From Paraburkholderia translucens (GTDB taxonomy: Bacteria > Pseudomonadota > Gammaproteobacteria > Burkholderiales > Burkholderiaceae), in NCBI RefSeq assembly GCF_020881035.1, contig NZ_JAJITC010000006.1:248001-312000 (forward strand): 64,000 nucleotides of DNA. The letters run 5' to 3'. Under the pieces are notes generated by a model. That model was given only the letters and a program-made list of their open reading frames with translations, was not told where the DNA came from and did not search any database. Shown here one piece after another: positions 25,716 to 33,562 of this stretch. Position 1 is the first letter of the stretch. Each line of letters begins with the position of its first letter. Position numbers and translations under genes: made by a program.

Positions 25716-27080
25716 TCACGGAGTGGCGCGTCCCTTGTCATGCATCGCATGCGCGTCGTCGTATTCCCGCGAAATGTCCTTATTCGTGCGATCGCCCAAT
25801 TGCAAAGCGGCGGCCACACTCATCACCGCGCACGCGAAGACATACCACGCCACCGCAAAGCCCGAGTGGAAGTAAGCGTACAGCGCAGTCGCAATCAACG
25901 GTGCCGGACCGCCGGCAATGACCGACGCCAACTGATAACCCATCGACGCACCGCTGTAACGCAGACGCCCCGTGAACGATTCCGCGATCAACGCGGCCTG
26001 AGGACCATACATCATTGCATGCGGCACCAGCGAAAGCACGATGGCCACAAAGATCCATACCGGGTTACGGGTGCCGAGCATGAAAAAGTACAAAAAACCG
26101 AATAGCCCGGCAGCAGCGGCGCCGATCACGTACATGCGTCGCCGTCCGATCAGATCAGACATGTGACCAAAGAACGGGATCGTAAATAATTCCAGTACCG
26201 CTGCGGCCAACACCGCCATGAGCAACAGGTCGCGCGAGACGCCCAGCCTGATCACGCCATAGGTGAATATAAAGGCCGTGAAGATATAAAACGGCGCCTG
26301 TTCCGCCATGCGCGCAAACGCCGAGAGAAGAATGTCTTTTGGCTGCCGGCGCAATACTTCGCGCATCGGCGCCTTTTCGATCCTGCGTTCAGCGAGGAGT
26401 TTCGCGAAGATCGGCGTCTCGAGAATACTCAAGCGAATATAAAGGCCAATCGCAACCAGCACGATACTGAGGAAAAACGGTACCCGCCAACCCCACGTGG
26501 CAAATGCGCTGCCGGAGATCTGGCTTGTGGCCAGCACCACCAGATTCGCGATGAACAATCCCGCCGGTACCCCGAACTGCGGCCAGGACGCGACGAAGCC
26601 GCGATGCTTGTTGGTGCGTGCCCATTCCATCGACATCAGCACCGAGCCGCCCCACTCGCCGCCAACGCCCACACCCTGAATGAAGCGCAGCACCGTGAGC
26701 ACGATTGCACCCCAGATGCCGATTGTCGCGTAGGTCGGAACGAAGCCCACGGCAAACGTCGCGAGTCCCATCAGCAATAGCGTCGCGATCAACGTGGCTT
26801 TACGCCCGATGCGATCGCCATAGTGGCCGAAAATCGCCGCGCCAATCGGTCGCGCGATAAAGCCGACAGCGTAAATCAGAAAAGCCTGGAGGGTGCCGAC
26901 GAGCGGGTCTGATTCCGGAAAAAACAGCTTCGCGAATACGAGACCTGTCACGATGCTATACAGGAAGAAGTCATACCACTCGATGGTGGTACCAATCGTG
27001 CTGGCAATGACAGCGCGGCGCAATTGGCGCCGAGCCTCCTCACCGGAGAGAGGCAGCGCCTCTGATTGCGTGGCAGCCAT
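25716..27080 (-). CDS. MHS family MFS transporter (metabolite:H+ symporter)
   Basis: The 454-residue protein has twelve membrane helices. STIGTTIEWYDFFLYSIVTGLVF in helix 1, GHYGDRIGRKATLIATLL in loop 2 and RFIQGVGVGGEWGGSVLM in helix 4 are signatures of the MHS group (ShiA, ProP, KgtP, CitA). It imports an organic acid, betaine or shikimate-like compound with protons. ATG 27080 has GGGGAG at 7 bases; the frame starts at 27095. No catabolic gene is next to it, so the substrate cannot be inferred. Confidence 0.88.
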   Translation of the reverse strand: MAATQSEALPLSGEEARRQLRRAVIASTIGTTIEWYDFFLYSIVTGLVFAKLFFPESDPLVGTLQAFLIYAVGFIARPIGAAIFGHYGDRIGRKATLIATLLLMGLATFAVGFVPTYATIGIWGAIVLTVLRFIQGVGVGGEWGGSVLMSMEWARTNKHRGFVASWPQFGVPAGLFIANLVVLATSQISGSAFATWGWRVPFFLSIVLVAIGLYIRLSILETPIFAKLLAERRIEKAPMREVLRRQPKDILLSAFARMAEQAPFYIFTAFIFTYGVIRLGVSRDLLLMAVLAAAVLELFTIPFFGHMSDLIGRRRMYVIGAAAAGLFGFLYFFMLGTRNPVWIFVAIVLSLVPHAMMYGPQAALIAESFTGRLRYSGASMGYQLASVIAGGPAPLIATALYAYFHSGFAVAWYVFACAVMSVAAALQLGDRTNKDISREYDDAHAMHDKGRATP

Positions 27081-27361
27081 TTGATATCTCCCCAAAATGC
27101 AAATAGAAGGGTGACAATCATTTGGACACCTTGGTGTATTGCGTGGTTCCTTGAACCCCTATTCGTATAGACCAGGGCTTTAACCGGATTCACGTTTCGA
27201 TATTGCATTTTTTACTGAACCGACAATCTGGCATTGCCCGTTTCAATGCAATTGATACCGATGCCGCGCGCTTGCTGATCTTCAATCGGCTTTTCTGGCG
27301 TGTCCGGGGAACTTGCGTAGACTTAGCTTCTTTCCTCTCCGCTTGCCGGGATTTTCCGCCG

Positions 27362-27745
27362 ATGCCCTCTTCGATCAGCAATTCACTCCTCTGGATCTTC
27401 GACGCGTTCGAACGCGATCCGACTTATGTACGTAGGCGGATGTTTGGTTGTGACGCTGCGTATATCGATGGGCTGTTGTGCCTGATTGCCGCCGATCGCG
27501 ATAAGCCGTGGAATGGACTGCTCGTCTGCACGTCGCAGGAACGCCATGCTGCGTTGATTGCCGATATGCCTGCATTGCGGCTTCATCCGGTGATTCGGAA
27601 ATGGCTCTATGTGCCGCAAGAGGACCCCGCGTTTGAAGACACTGTCGAGCAGCTGACGGCGCTTGTGCTCGAGCGTGATCCGCGTGTGGGGGTGGAGCCC
27701 AAGCCGCGAAAGCCGCGTGGCAAGTCTGGGTTGCCGAAGAGTTAA
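27362..27745 (+). CDS. TfoX N-terminal-like small protein
   Basis: The 127-residue protein has RRMFGCDAAYIDGLLCLIAADRDKPWNGLLVCTS and, near residue 75, HPVIRKWLYVPQEDP. A MFGG/C-x-Y-x-DG start and a KWLYVP strand are characteristic of TfoX N-terminal/YjbR-like folds. The C-terminus is basic and Pro-rich (PKPRKPRGK). No enzyme site is visible. The start ATG 27362 fits the fold although the Shine-Dalgarno is weak; the frame is open from 27203. The function is unknown and the family assignment is by resemblance only. Confidence 0.6.
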   Translation: MPSSISNSLLWIFDAFERDPTYVRRRMFGCDAAYIDGLLCLIAADRDKPWNGLLVCTSQERHAALIADMPALRLHPVIRKWLYVPQEDPAFEDTVEQLTALVLERDPRVGVEPKPRKPRGKSGLPKS

Positions 27746-27985
27746 GGCGGTTCGACGTTCTTGCAATCGCAACCATTTCGCGAACTCGCTTTTGCCAATC
27801 GAACAAATACATCGAAATGATGTTCGCAATGCGTCAAGCAGCACTGGCAAGCCGTGCTGATATGACTCGTTCTGTGCGATTGCGTACATTACGCCAATGC
27901 ACCGAATAGACGCTCACTATATTCTCGAATCTCTCCGTCCCGCCGCTACAGATTATTTACGTGGTTGTCCGAACTACCAAAACTG

Positions 27986-28002
27986 ACGCTTCGCAAAAGC
28001 GT
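27986..28002. promoter_or_regulatory. Short palindrome upstream of the PQQ-propeller gene
   Basis: ACGCTT (27986-27991) and AAGCGT (27997-28002) are inverted with a 5-base spacer, 37 bases before the start codon at 28040. This could be an operator or a leader hairpin. The arms are short, so the call is tentative. Confidence 0.35.
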
Positions 28003-28039
28003 GAACGCATAACCTACAAAAGAGTCCGGAGGAGATGAC

Positions 28040-29614
28040 ATGAGAACTAAAACGTTGTGTTCAACGTGTGCGCTGCTGCTTGGCTTGATAACGGGTAGCG
28101 TCGCATATGCAACTGATTGGCCGACTTCGGGTAACGGCTTGACGAACTCCCGAAATCAGGAAAACGAATCGACGATCAGTCCGAAGACTGCTGGTTCCCT
28201 TCACGAGCTGTGGGAAATCAGTACAGCCGGAAACGTGACCGCGACCCCTGCCCTCGATGACAACTATGCTTATTTCCCGGATTCCGCGGGATATCTTTAC
28301 AAGGTCGACAGGAAAACCGGTCACACTATCTGGCAGAACCTCGTATCGTCCTATACCGGCATCCCCAACGACTACGCGCGCGCAACTCCCGCTATCTCTG
28401 GAAACGCACTGATACTCGGCAATCAGAGCGGCAAACTGTCGAACCCACAATCAGCCCATGTCTTTGCCGTTGACAAGAACACGGGCGCCCTACTTTGGAA
28501 CACCCAGGTCGACAAAACGGTGTATTCAATGGTCACGCAGTCGGCCGTTATCGCGAACGGTACGGCTTTCGTCGGGATTGCATCGAACGAAGAATTGAAT
28601 GCTGCCTATGTCCCCCCGCCTGTGTGGCAGTGGACTTTCCGCGGCAGCATCGTCGCGCTCGATGTCGCGACCGGCGCGATCAAGTGGCAGACCTTCACGA
28701 TGCCGGAGGGTTATTACGGCGGTTCCGTCTGGGGTAGCACGGGCGCCGTGGACGTTCAGCGCAATACTGTGTTCATGGGCTCCGGGAACAACTGGGCCGT
28801 GCCGCAGACCGTGCTCGACTGCCTGAACAACGGTGGCACGCCGACAGCGTGCATCGATCCGAAGGATCACTTCGACTCGATCCTTGCGCTAGACATGACC
28901 ACCGGCGCGATCAAATGGTCGGCACGTGGCCTGCCATACGACACATGGAATGTAGGCTGCGGTCTCAATGTCCCGGGCGTCTTTACCCTTCCGCCCAACG
29001 CCAACTGCCCCAATCCCAAGGGTCCGGATTGGGACTTTGCACAAGGACCGATGCTCTTCGGGGGTAAGGGCAACGCCGGCAGACTGGTCGGCGCGGGTCA
29101 GAAAAGCGGGATGTTCTGGGCATTCGATGAAGACACGGGCGTTGTGCGCTGGTCCACGCAAGTTGCCCCTGGTGGACTGACGGGCGGTCTCCAGTGGGGA
29201 TCGGCCAATGATGGCCATTTCGTTTACGTTGCGGCATCGAACAGCGGGATGACCGGCGCGGGTACGACGCCAGGCGTTTGGCAATTGGCAAACGGCGGTG
29301 GCACCACGACGGCTGGCGGCTGGGCAGCGCTTAACGCAAACTCCGGCGAAGTAATCTGGACCACTCCGGATCAGTTAGGAAGCCGCGCCGAAGCAGCTGT
29401 GAGCGTTGCCAATGGCGTGGTCTTCGGATGCAATCTCGACTACTTGAATGGCACGATGTACGCCCTCGATGCTTCCAACGGAAAGGTACTGTGGTCACAC
29501 AAGAGCGGCGGTGCGTGCAATGCCGGACCGGCCATCGCGGACGGCGTGGTGTTTTGGGGTTCCGGCCCGACCAGCGGACCCGGGCCGCTGAAATTCTTCG
29601 CGTTCGGTCTGTAG
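28040..29614 (+). CDS. Periplasmic PQQ-type beta-propeller protein
   Basis: The 524-residue protein has a signal peptide (CALLLGLITGSVAYA/TDW). The mature part contains repeated propeller blades with the tryptophan-docking type motifs: ALDVATGAIKWQTF, ALDMTTGAIKWSAR, ALNANSGEVIWTTP and ALDASNGKVLWSHK. This is the pattern of quinoprotein dehydrogenases such as polyvinyl-alcohol dehydrogenase. No CxxCH haem site is present, so any electron transfer would need a separate cytochrome. ATG follows GGAGGAG. It is monocistronic and followed by a hairpin. The substrate and actual PQQ binding are not proven. Confidence 0.8.
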   Translation: MRTKTLCSTCALLLGLITGSVAYATDWPTSGNGLTNSRNQENESTISPKTAGSLHELWEISTAGNVTATPALDDNYAYFPDSAGYLYKVDRKTGHTIWQNLVSSYTGIPNDYARATPAISGNALILGNQSGKLSNPQSAHVFAVDKNTGALLWNTQVDKTVYSMVTQSAVIANGTAFVGIASNEELNAAYVPPPVWQWTFRGSIVALDVATGAIKWQTFTMPEGYYGGSVWGSTGAVDVQRNTVFMGSGNNWAVPQTVLDCLNNGGTPTACIDPKDHFDSILALDMTTGAIKWSARGLPYDTWNVGCGLNVPGVFTLPPNANCPNPKGPDWDFAQGPMLFGGKGNAGRLVGAGQKSGMFWAFDEDTGVVRWSTQVAPGGLTGGLQWGSANDGHFVYVAASNSGMTGAGTTPGVWQLANGGGTTTAGGWAALNANSGEVIWTTPDQLGSRAEAAVSVANGVVFGCNLDYLNGTMYALDASNGKVLWSHKSGGACNAGPAIADGVVFWGSGPTSGPGPLKFFAFGL

Positions 29615-29623
29615 GAAACGTCA

Positions 29624-29652
29624 AAGGTCCCGTCCTTCTTAGGCGGGGCCTT
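29624..29652 (+). terminator. Hairpin after the PQQ-propeller gene
   Basis: Bases 29624-29632 and 29644-29652 form a 9-bp stem in RNA (one G-U pair) with an 11-base loop, 10 bases after the stop codon. The following sequence is only moderately T-rich, so it is a weak intrinsic terminator. Confidence 0.55.
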
Positions 29653-29752
29653 GGGCTCTTTGCTAGGATATGAGTCTATTCCGGCGCCGGCGCGTTTGGC
29701 GCGTGCCGTCAGCCGGACGCGATTCACCCCCGAACACATCGAGCACTGAACC

Positions 29753-30250
29753 TTGACGATCCACATCCGCCCCGCCATCGCTTCCGACGCCCCCCTGATC
29801 CTGCGCTTCATCACCGAACTAGCGGTCTACGAGAAAGCCGAGCACGAAGTCGTCGCCGGCGTCAAAGACATCGAGAAAAGCCTGTTTTCCGCGGGTGCGC
29901 CCGCGAAAGCGCTGATCTGCGAAATGAACGGCGAGCCCGTCGGTTTTTGCGTGTACTTCTTTTCGTATTCGACGTGGCTCGGCAAGCAGGGGCTTTATCT
30001 GGAAGACCTGTACGTGTCGCCGGCATCGCGCGGCAGCGGCGCGGGCAAACGAATGCTGCGCCATCTCGCGCAGATCGCCTGCGAAACCGGCTGTGGCCGC
30101 TTCGAATGGAGCGTGCTCGACTGGAACGAACCGGCCATCGGCTTCTACAAGTCGATCGGCGCGAATCCGCAAAGCGAATGGGTGCGGTACCGTCTGGCGG
30201 GCGATGCGCTCAAGGCATTCGCTGAAGGCGAGACCGCACGGAACGCCTAA
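29753..30250 (+). CDS. GNAT family N-acetyltransferase (diamine acetyltransferase-like)
   Basis: This 165-residue enzyme has the GNAT core: GLYLEDLYVSPASRGSGAGKRM is strand 4 plus the acetyl-CoA pyrophosphate loop (RGSGAGK), and WSVLDWNEPAIGFYKSIGA is the motif-B region. The arrangement IRPA..LI..FI.ELA.YEK at the N-terminus resembles spermidine/spermine acetyltransferases and their bacterial homologues. It transfers acetyl from acetyl-CoA to an amine in the cytosol. The start is TTG 29753, with no clear Shine-Dalgarno, but it gives the family N-terminus (TIHIRPA). Confidence 0.85.
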   Translation: MTIHIRPAIASDAPLILRFITELAVYEKAEHEVVAGVKDIEKSLFSAGAPAKALICEMNGEPVGFCVYFFSYSTWLGKQGLYLEDLYVSPASRGSGAGKRMLRHLAQIACETGCGRFEWSVLDWNEPAIGFYKSIGANPQSEWVRYRLAGDALKAFAEGETARNA

Positions 30251-30259
30251 GCCCGTCTC

Positions 30260-30348
30260 TGCGCGGATCCCGCCGCCGGCGCCGCCGCGAACGCATCTCG
30301 CGTAGCGAAGCAAGTGCCGCCGGCGCCGTAGTGGCCTTTGCGCGGATC
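30260..30348. repeat. Nested direct repeats between convergent genes
   Basis: TGCGCGGATC occurs at 30260-30269 and 30339-30348, and GCCGCCGGCGCCG at 30272-30284 and 30316-30328, in the order A-B-B-A. The two B copies contain the palindrome CGGCGCCG and could pair with each other. The region separates the acetyltransferase from the oppositely oriented small gene. A duplicated terminator or simple-sequence drift could explain it. Confidence 0.4.
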
Positions 30349-30382
30349 AGGAGCAAGGCGTCAAACGAATATCAGGGGATCT

Positions 30383-30715
30383 TCAATGAGGCGCTTTGCC
30401 GTTCGGTGTGACATCGAGCGGCTTGTGCTGTTCGTCGCCGAGTCCCGGGAAGAATGCATTCCAGGCGGCGCGCACGCCCTGCGCGGCGGTGGCCTCGGCG
30501 CTGATCGACTCGGCCGCGCCATCGGCGGCTTTCGTCGGATCGGCGGACAGTCCGCGCCAGTGCGTGAACACGAGCAACGGTTTTTCGGTCCACGCGCCGT
30601 CGCCATATTTCGCAAACGCTGTGTCCCCGCTCGTCAACTGCACCTCGTACCAGCCTTCGCGGACGGGTGTATGAATGGTCAGGTCAAACCACGGGGTCGG
30701 TTCGATTTCCTTCAT
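30383..30715 (-). CDS. Hypothetical protein (110 residues)
   Basis: The protein begins MKEIEPTPWFDLTIHTPVREGWYEVQL and has WRGLSADPTKA in the middle, with no signal peptide or membrane helix. The first 50 residues look like a compact beta-rich domain with conserved Trp (GWYEVQ, WTEKPLLVFTHWRG). I do not recognise the family. ATG 30715 is preceded by GGAG at 5 bases; the frame extends to 30931 but that part lacks sense. It lies downstream of the MocR gene on the same strand with about a 200-base gap, so a separate transcript is likely. Confidence 0.7.
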   Translation of the reverse strand: MKEIEPTPWFDLTIHTPVREGWYEVQLTSGDTAFAKYGDGAWTEKPLLVFTHWRGLSADPTKAADGAAESISAEATAAQGVRAAWNAFFPGLGDEQHKPLDVTPNGKAPH

Positions 30716-30911
30716 GTCGTCTCCGGTCGGATAAATCGTCATCGATAACCACATTCCATGCATTGTTCGTGCCCATCGCCTGCCGCGCGAGCGCGCCGCC
30801 CGCCGGCCGGGCAACCGCGGCACATGCGGGCAAACCAGCACGTCGCTACGGTGAAGTCGCCGCGCATACGACACGATAGCGCGACATGGACTGGGCGGAC
30901 AGACGTAAAAC

Positions 30912-32411
30912 TTATATGCCCAAGGTGGCACACCCGTCGCCCGCCATCTCCCGCACCAACTCCGCTAGCGCCTTCACCGCAGGCCCCAAGCGCTCGGCGT
31001 CGGTGTTGCCATACCCGATCACGAGCCCATTCGTCTGCGCCGACGCCCCGAGCGCGAACCCCGACAGCGCGCGCGGACTGAGCCCCCGCGCGTGAGCGCG
31101 CGCCGCGAGCGCGCGATCGTCGAGCGAGGCGGGCAGCCGCAGCGTCAGATGCATGCCGCAATCTCCACCGAGAATCGTCGCCGCCGGGAAATGCTCGGCC
31201 AGCGCCTCGCGCAGCGCCTGCTGGCGCTCGCGGTACAGCCGCCGCATCCGCCCGAGATGCCGCCCGAATTCGCCGCTTTCGATGAAATGCGCCAGCGCCA
31301 GCTGCTCCAGCCGATGCCCGCCGCGCAGCATTTCCTGCAGCGCAACAGCGGCATGCGCGGCGATCGTGCGCGGCAGCACGACAAAGCCAACGCGCAAAGC
31401 CGGAAACATCGTCTTGCTGAACGAGCCGACGTACAGCACCGGTGCCTCGGCGACGAGGCCCTGCATGCTCGCGATCGGCTCGCCGGTGTGGCGCACCTCG
31501 CCGTCGTAATCGTCCTCGATGAGCCACGCGCCGCAGCGCCGCGCCTGCGCGATTAGCGCGAGCCGGCGCGCCACCGACAGCACCGCGCCCGTCGGATACT
31601 GATGCGCGGGCGATGTGTAGATCAGCTTCGGCGGATTCGCGGCCCACGCGCCGGCCGGCACGGCCATGCCTTCGTCGTCGACGGGAATCGGCTGCATGCG
31701 CAAGTCGCCCGCGTTGAACGCGGCCTTCGCGCCGCGATAGCCGGGGTCCTCGATCCACGCGATATCGCCGGGATCGGTCAGCAGACGAACGCACAGGTTC
31801 AGCGCTTCCTGCGCGCCCTCGGTGATGACGACTTGCGAGCCGTCGCAGCGCACGCCGCGCGCCATGCGGAGATGCGCGGCGATCGCGTCGCGCAACGCGG
31901 GCTCGCCGGCGGGCGGGCCGTAGCCGAGCGCGCGCGGTAGCGAGCGCTCCATGGCCCGTTCGAGTGCGCGGCGCCATGCGGCAAGCGGGAAGCGGTCGAG
32001 TGCAGGCGTGCCGGGGGTTAGCGCATACGCGTTGCCGGCGTGAGGGTGCGATGCCGCGAACTGGCCGACGCGCGCCGCGTACGCGACCTGCGGCGAGGCC
32101 GAGGCCGCCGCCGACTCGCCACGCGCGGCGGGACTCGACAGCCGGCTCACGCGCGTGCCCTGGCGATCGGCGATCACATAGCCGACCGCCGCGAGATGCT
32201 CGTAGGCGATCACCACCGTGTTGCGCGACACGCCCATTTCGGCCGCGAGCAGCCGCGACGACGGCAGCCGCGACCCGGCCGGCAAACGGCCCGCGAGAAT
32301 CGCCTGCTGCAGACGCTCGATCAGCTGCTTTTGCAATGGCGCGGGCCGGGCGACGCCGCACGCGGCGATGGCCTCGTCCGCGTGGACGAGGGGTCCAATG
32401 ATTTCAATCAT
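30912..32411 (-). CDS. MocR family (GntR/aminotransferase) transcriptional regulator
   Basis: The 499-residue protein has an N-terminal GntR winged helix (PLQKQLIERLQQAILAGRLP, LPSSRLLAAEMGVSRNTVV, about residues 25-90) fused to a class I aminotransferase-like domain. The PLP lysine lies in YVGSFSKTMFPALRVGF; IEDDYDGEVRH and TSPAHQYPTG are other cofactor-contact motifs. MocR regulators sense PLP or an amino compound. ATG 32411 is chosen over the frame start at 32537, since it gives the usual short N-terminus. It diverges from a RimJ/RimL-type acetyltransferase, the probable target, with direct repeats in the shared region. Confidence 0.9.
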   Translation of the reverse strand: MIEIIGPLVHADEAIAACGVARPAPLQKQLIERLQQAILAGRLPAGSRLPSSRLLAAEMGVSRNTVVIAYEHLAAVGYVIADRQGTRVSRLSSPAARGESAAASASPQVAYAARVGQFAASHPHAGNAYALTPGTPALDRFPLAAWRRALERAMERSLPRALGYGPPAGEPALRDAIAAHLRMARGVRCDGSQVVITEGAQEALNLCVRLLTDPGDIAWIEDPGYRGAKAAFNAGDLRMQPIPVDDEGMAVPAGAWAANPPKLIYTSPAHQYPTGAVLSVARRLALIAQARRCGAWLIEDDYDGEVRHTGEPIASMQGLVAEAPVLYVGSFSKTMFPALRVGFVVLPRTIAAHAAVALQEMLRGGHRLEQLALAHFIESGEFGRHLGRMRRLYRERQQALREALAEHFPAATILGGDCGMHLTLRLPASLDDRALAARAHARGLSPRALSGFALGASAQTNGLVIGYGNTDAERLGPAVKALAELVREMAGDGCATLGI

Positions 32412-32467
32412 GATGGCTGGACCTATCGGATAAGCGTGTCGTGGATCTTTTGAACATACCACGTTTG

Positions 32468-32510
32468 CCGTATCGTTCCCCATCGACCTGCATCCGTATC
32501 GTCCGCATCG
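32468..32510. promoter_or_regulatory. Direct repeats in the MocR/acetyltransferase control region
   Basis: CCGTATCGTtCCcCATCG (32468-32485) and CCGTATCGTCCGCATCG (32494-32510) are near-identical direct repeats with starts 26 bases apart. MocR-type regulators typically bind direct repeats between divergent genes, so these are the likely operator. The second repeat ends 25 bases before the acetyltransferase start. Confidence 0.6.
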
Positions 32511-32535
32511 CCCATTCATCGACAGGAGAACAGAC

Positions 32536-33270
32536 ATGGAACCCAGACGTAACGCCTACGGCCAGCCGATCGGGGCGCCCGTGCCCGGCTGGCACGGCGC
32601 GCAACTGCCGGGCCGTGAGCCGATGACCGGCCGCTATTGCCGGCTCGAAGCGGTCGACGTCGAGCGCCACGCGGCGGACCTCTTCGACGCGTACCGCTCG
32701 GCCCCCAACGACAGCGACTGGACCTATCTTGCGGTCGGCCCATTCGACAGCCTCGCGGCCTATCGTGAGCGTCTGACGCAGATGGCGGCATCGAACGACC
32801 CGCTGCACTACACGGTGATCGACCTCGCTACGGCCAAGCCGGTCGGCACGCTCTCGCTGATGCGGATCGATCCCGCCAACGGCGTGATCGAAGTCGGCAA
32901 CGTGACTTATTCGCCACGGCTCAAGCGCACGCGCATCGCGACCGATGCGATGTTCGTGCTGCTCCGCGAAGTGTTCGACAAGCTCGGTTATCGACGCTTC
33001 GAATGGAAGTGCGATTCGCTGAACGAGCCATCACGCAAGGCCGCGCTGCGCTATGGATTCACATTCGAGGGGATCTTCCGCCAGGCGATCGTCTACCGCG
33101 AGCGCAATCGCGACACGGCGTGGCATTCGATCATCGACAGCGAATGGCCGGCGTTGCGCTCGTGTTATCAGCAGTGGCTCGACGCTGGTAACTTCGATGC
33201 GAAAGGGCAGCAGATCGCGCGGCTCGCGGATCTGATCGCGCAGCGGCGAGCGGCGGACGCGGCCCGGTAA
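32536..33270 (+). CDS. GNAT acetyltransferase (RimJ/RimL-like)
   Basis: The protein has 244 residues. GNVTYSPRLKRTRIATDAMFVLL contains the strand-4/acetyl-CoA loop of the RimJ/RimL subgroup (Acetyltransf_3), and FEWKCDSLNEPSRKAALRYGFTFEGIFRQ is the conserved C-terminal part of that subgroup (RKAALRYGF, EGxFRQ). It should acetylate a protein N-terminus, amino acid or small amine. ATG 32536 is preceded by CAGGAG. It diverges from a MocR regulator, which probably controls it. The acceptor is unknown. Confidence 0.87.
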   Translation: MEPRRNAYGQPIGAPVPGWHGAQLPGREPMTGRYCRLEAVDVERHAADLFDAYRSAPNDSDWTYLAVGPFDSLAAYRERLTQMAASNDPLHYTVIDLATAKPVGTLSLMRIDPANGVIEVGNVTYSPRLKRTRIATDAMFVLLREVFDKLGYRRFEWKCDSLNEPSRKAALRYGFTFEGIFRQAIVYRERNRDTAWHSIIDSEWPALRSCYQQWLDAGNFDAKGQQIARLADLIAQRRAADAAR

Positions 33271-33402
33271 CACCAGGCGATCGAAGAACCGAAGGCGTCC
33301 GGCTTTGTCGGCATCGCGTTTCTGGTGTCGCTCGCGCTCCGTAAGCCGCTGATGTTCTACCTGGCGCGCTCGGCGGTGCCGGGTGAAGACCCTCCTACGT
33401 GA
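33271..33402 (+). pseudogene. Remnant of a VC0807-like membrane protein
   Basis: Directly after the acetyltransferase stop, a 43-codon frame without a start reads ASGFVGIAFLVSLALRKPLMFYLAR and stops at 33402. The combination of a hydrophobic helix with RKPLMFYLAR closely resembles the central helix of VC0807-family membrane proteins. The rest of the gene is missing on both sides. It is a short relic, probably left by a deletion that brought the acetyltransferase next to the efflux operon. Confidence 0.6.
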
Positions 33403-33562
33403 TCTCGTATCCACCTTCGTCTGCCAGCGAGTTCCCGGCCAAGCGCGATTCACGTCGTGCATGGTAAATTCCAGCGTCGGCAAGACAACAACTCCAGGAA
33501 CGTTCGGGCGACCTGAACATCTTTGTCCGGTCCACCCGCCACTGGCGATACAAGGTAGATCG

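Noticed and set aside
30739..32361. A 540-codon frame in another phase of the MocR gene
   Set aside because: Very Arg/Ala-rich with no motif; the MocR frame has a full set of family motifs.
33383..33562. An N-terminal extension of the outer-membrane efflux protein
   Set aside because: The extension has no signal features; the lipoprotein signal begins at the ATG at 33563.
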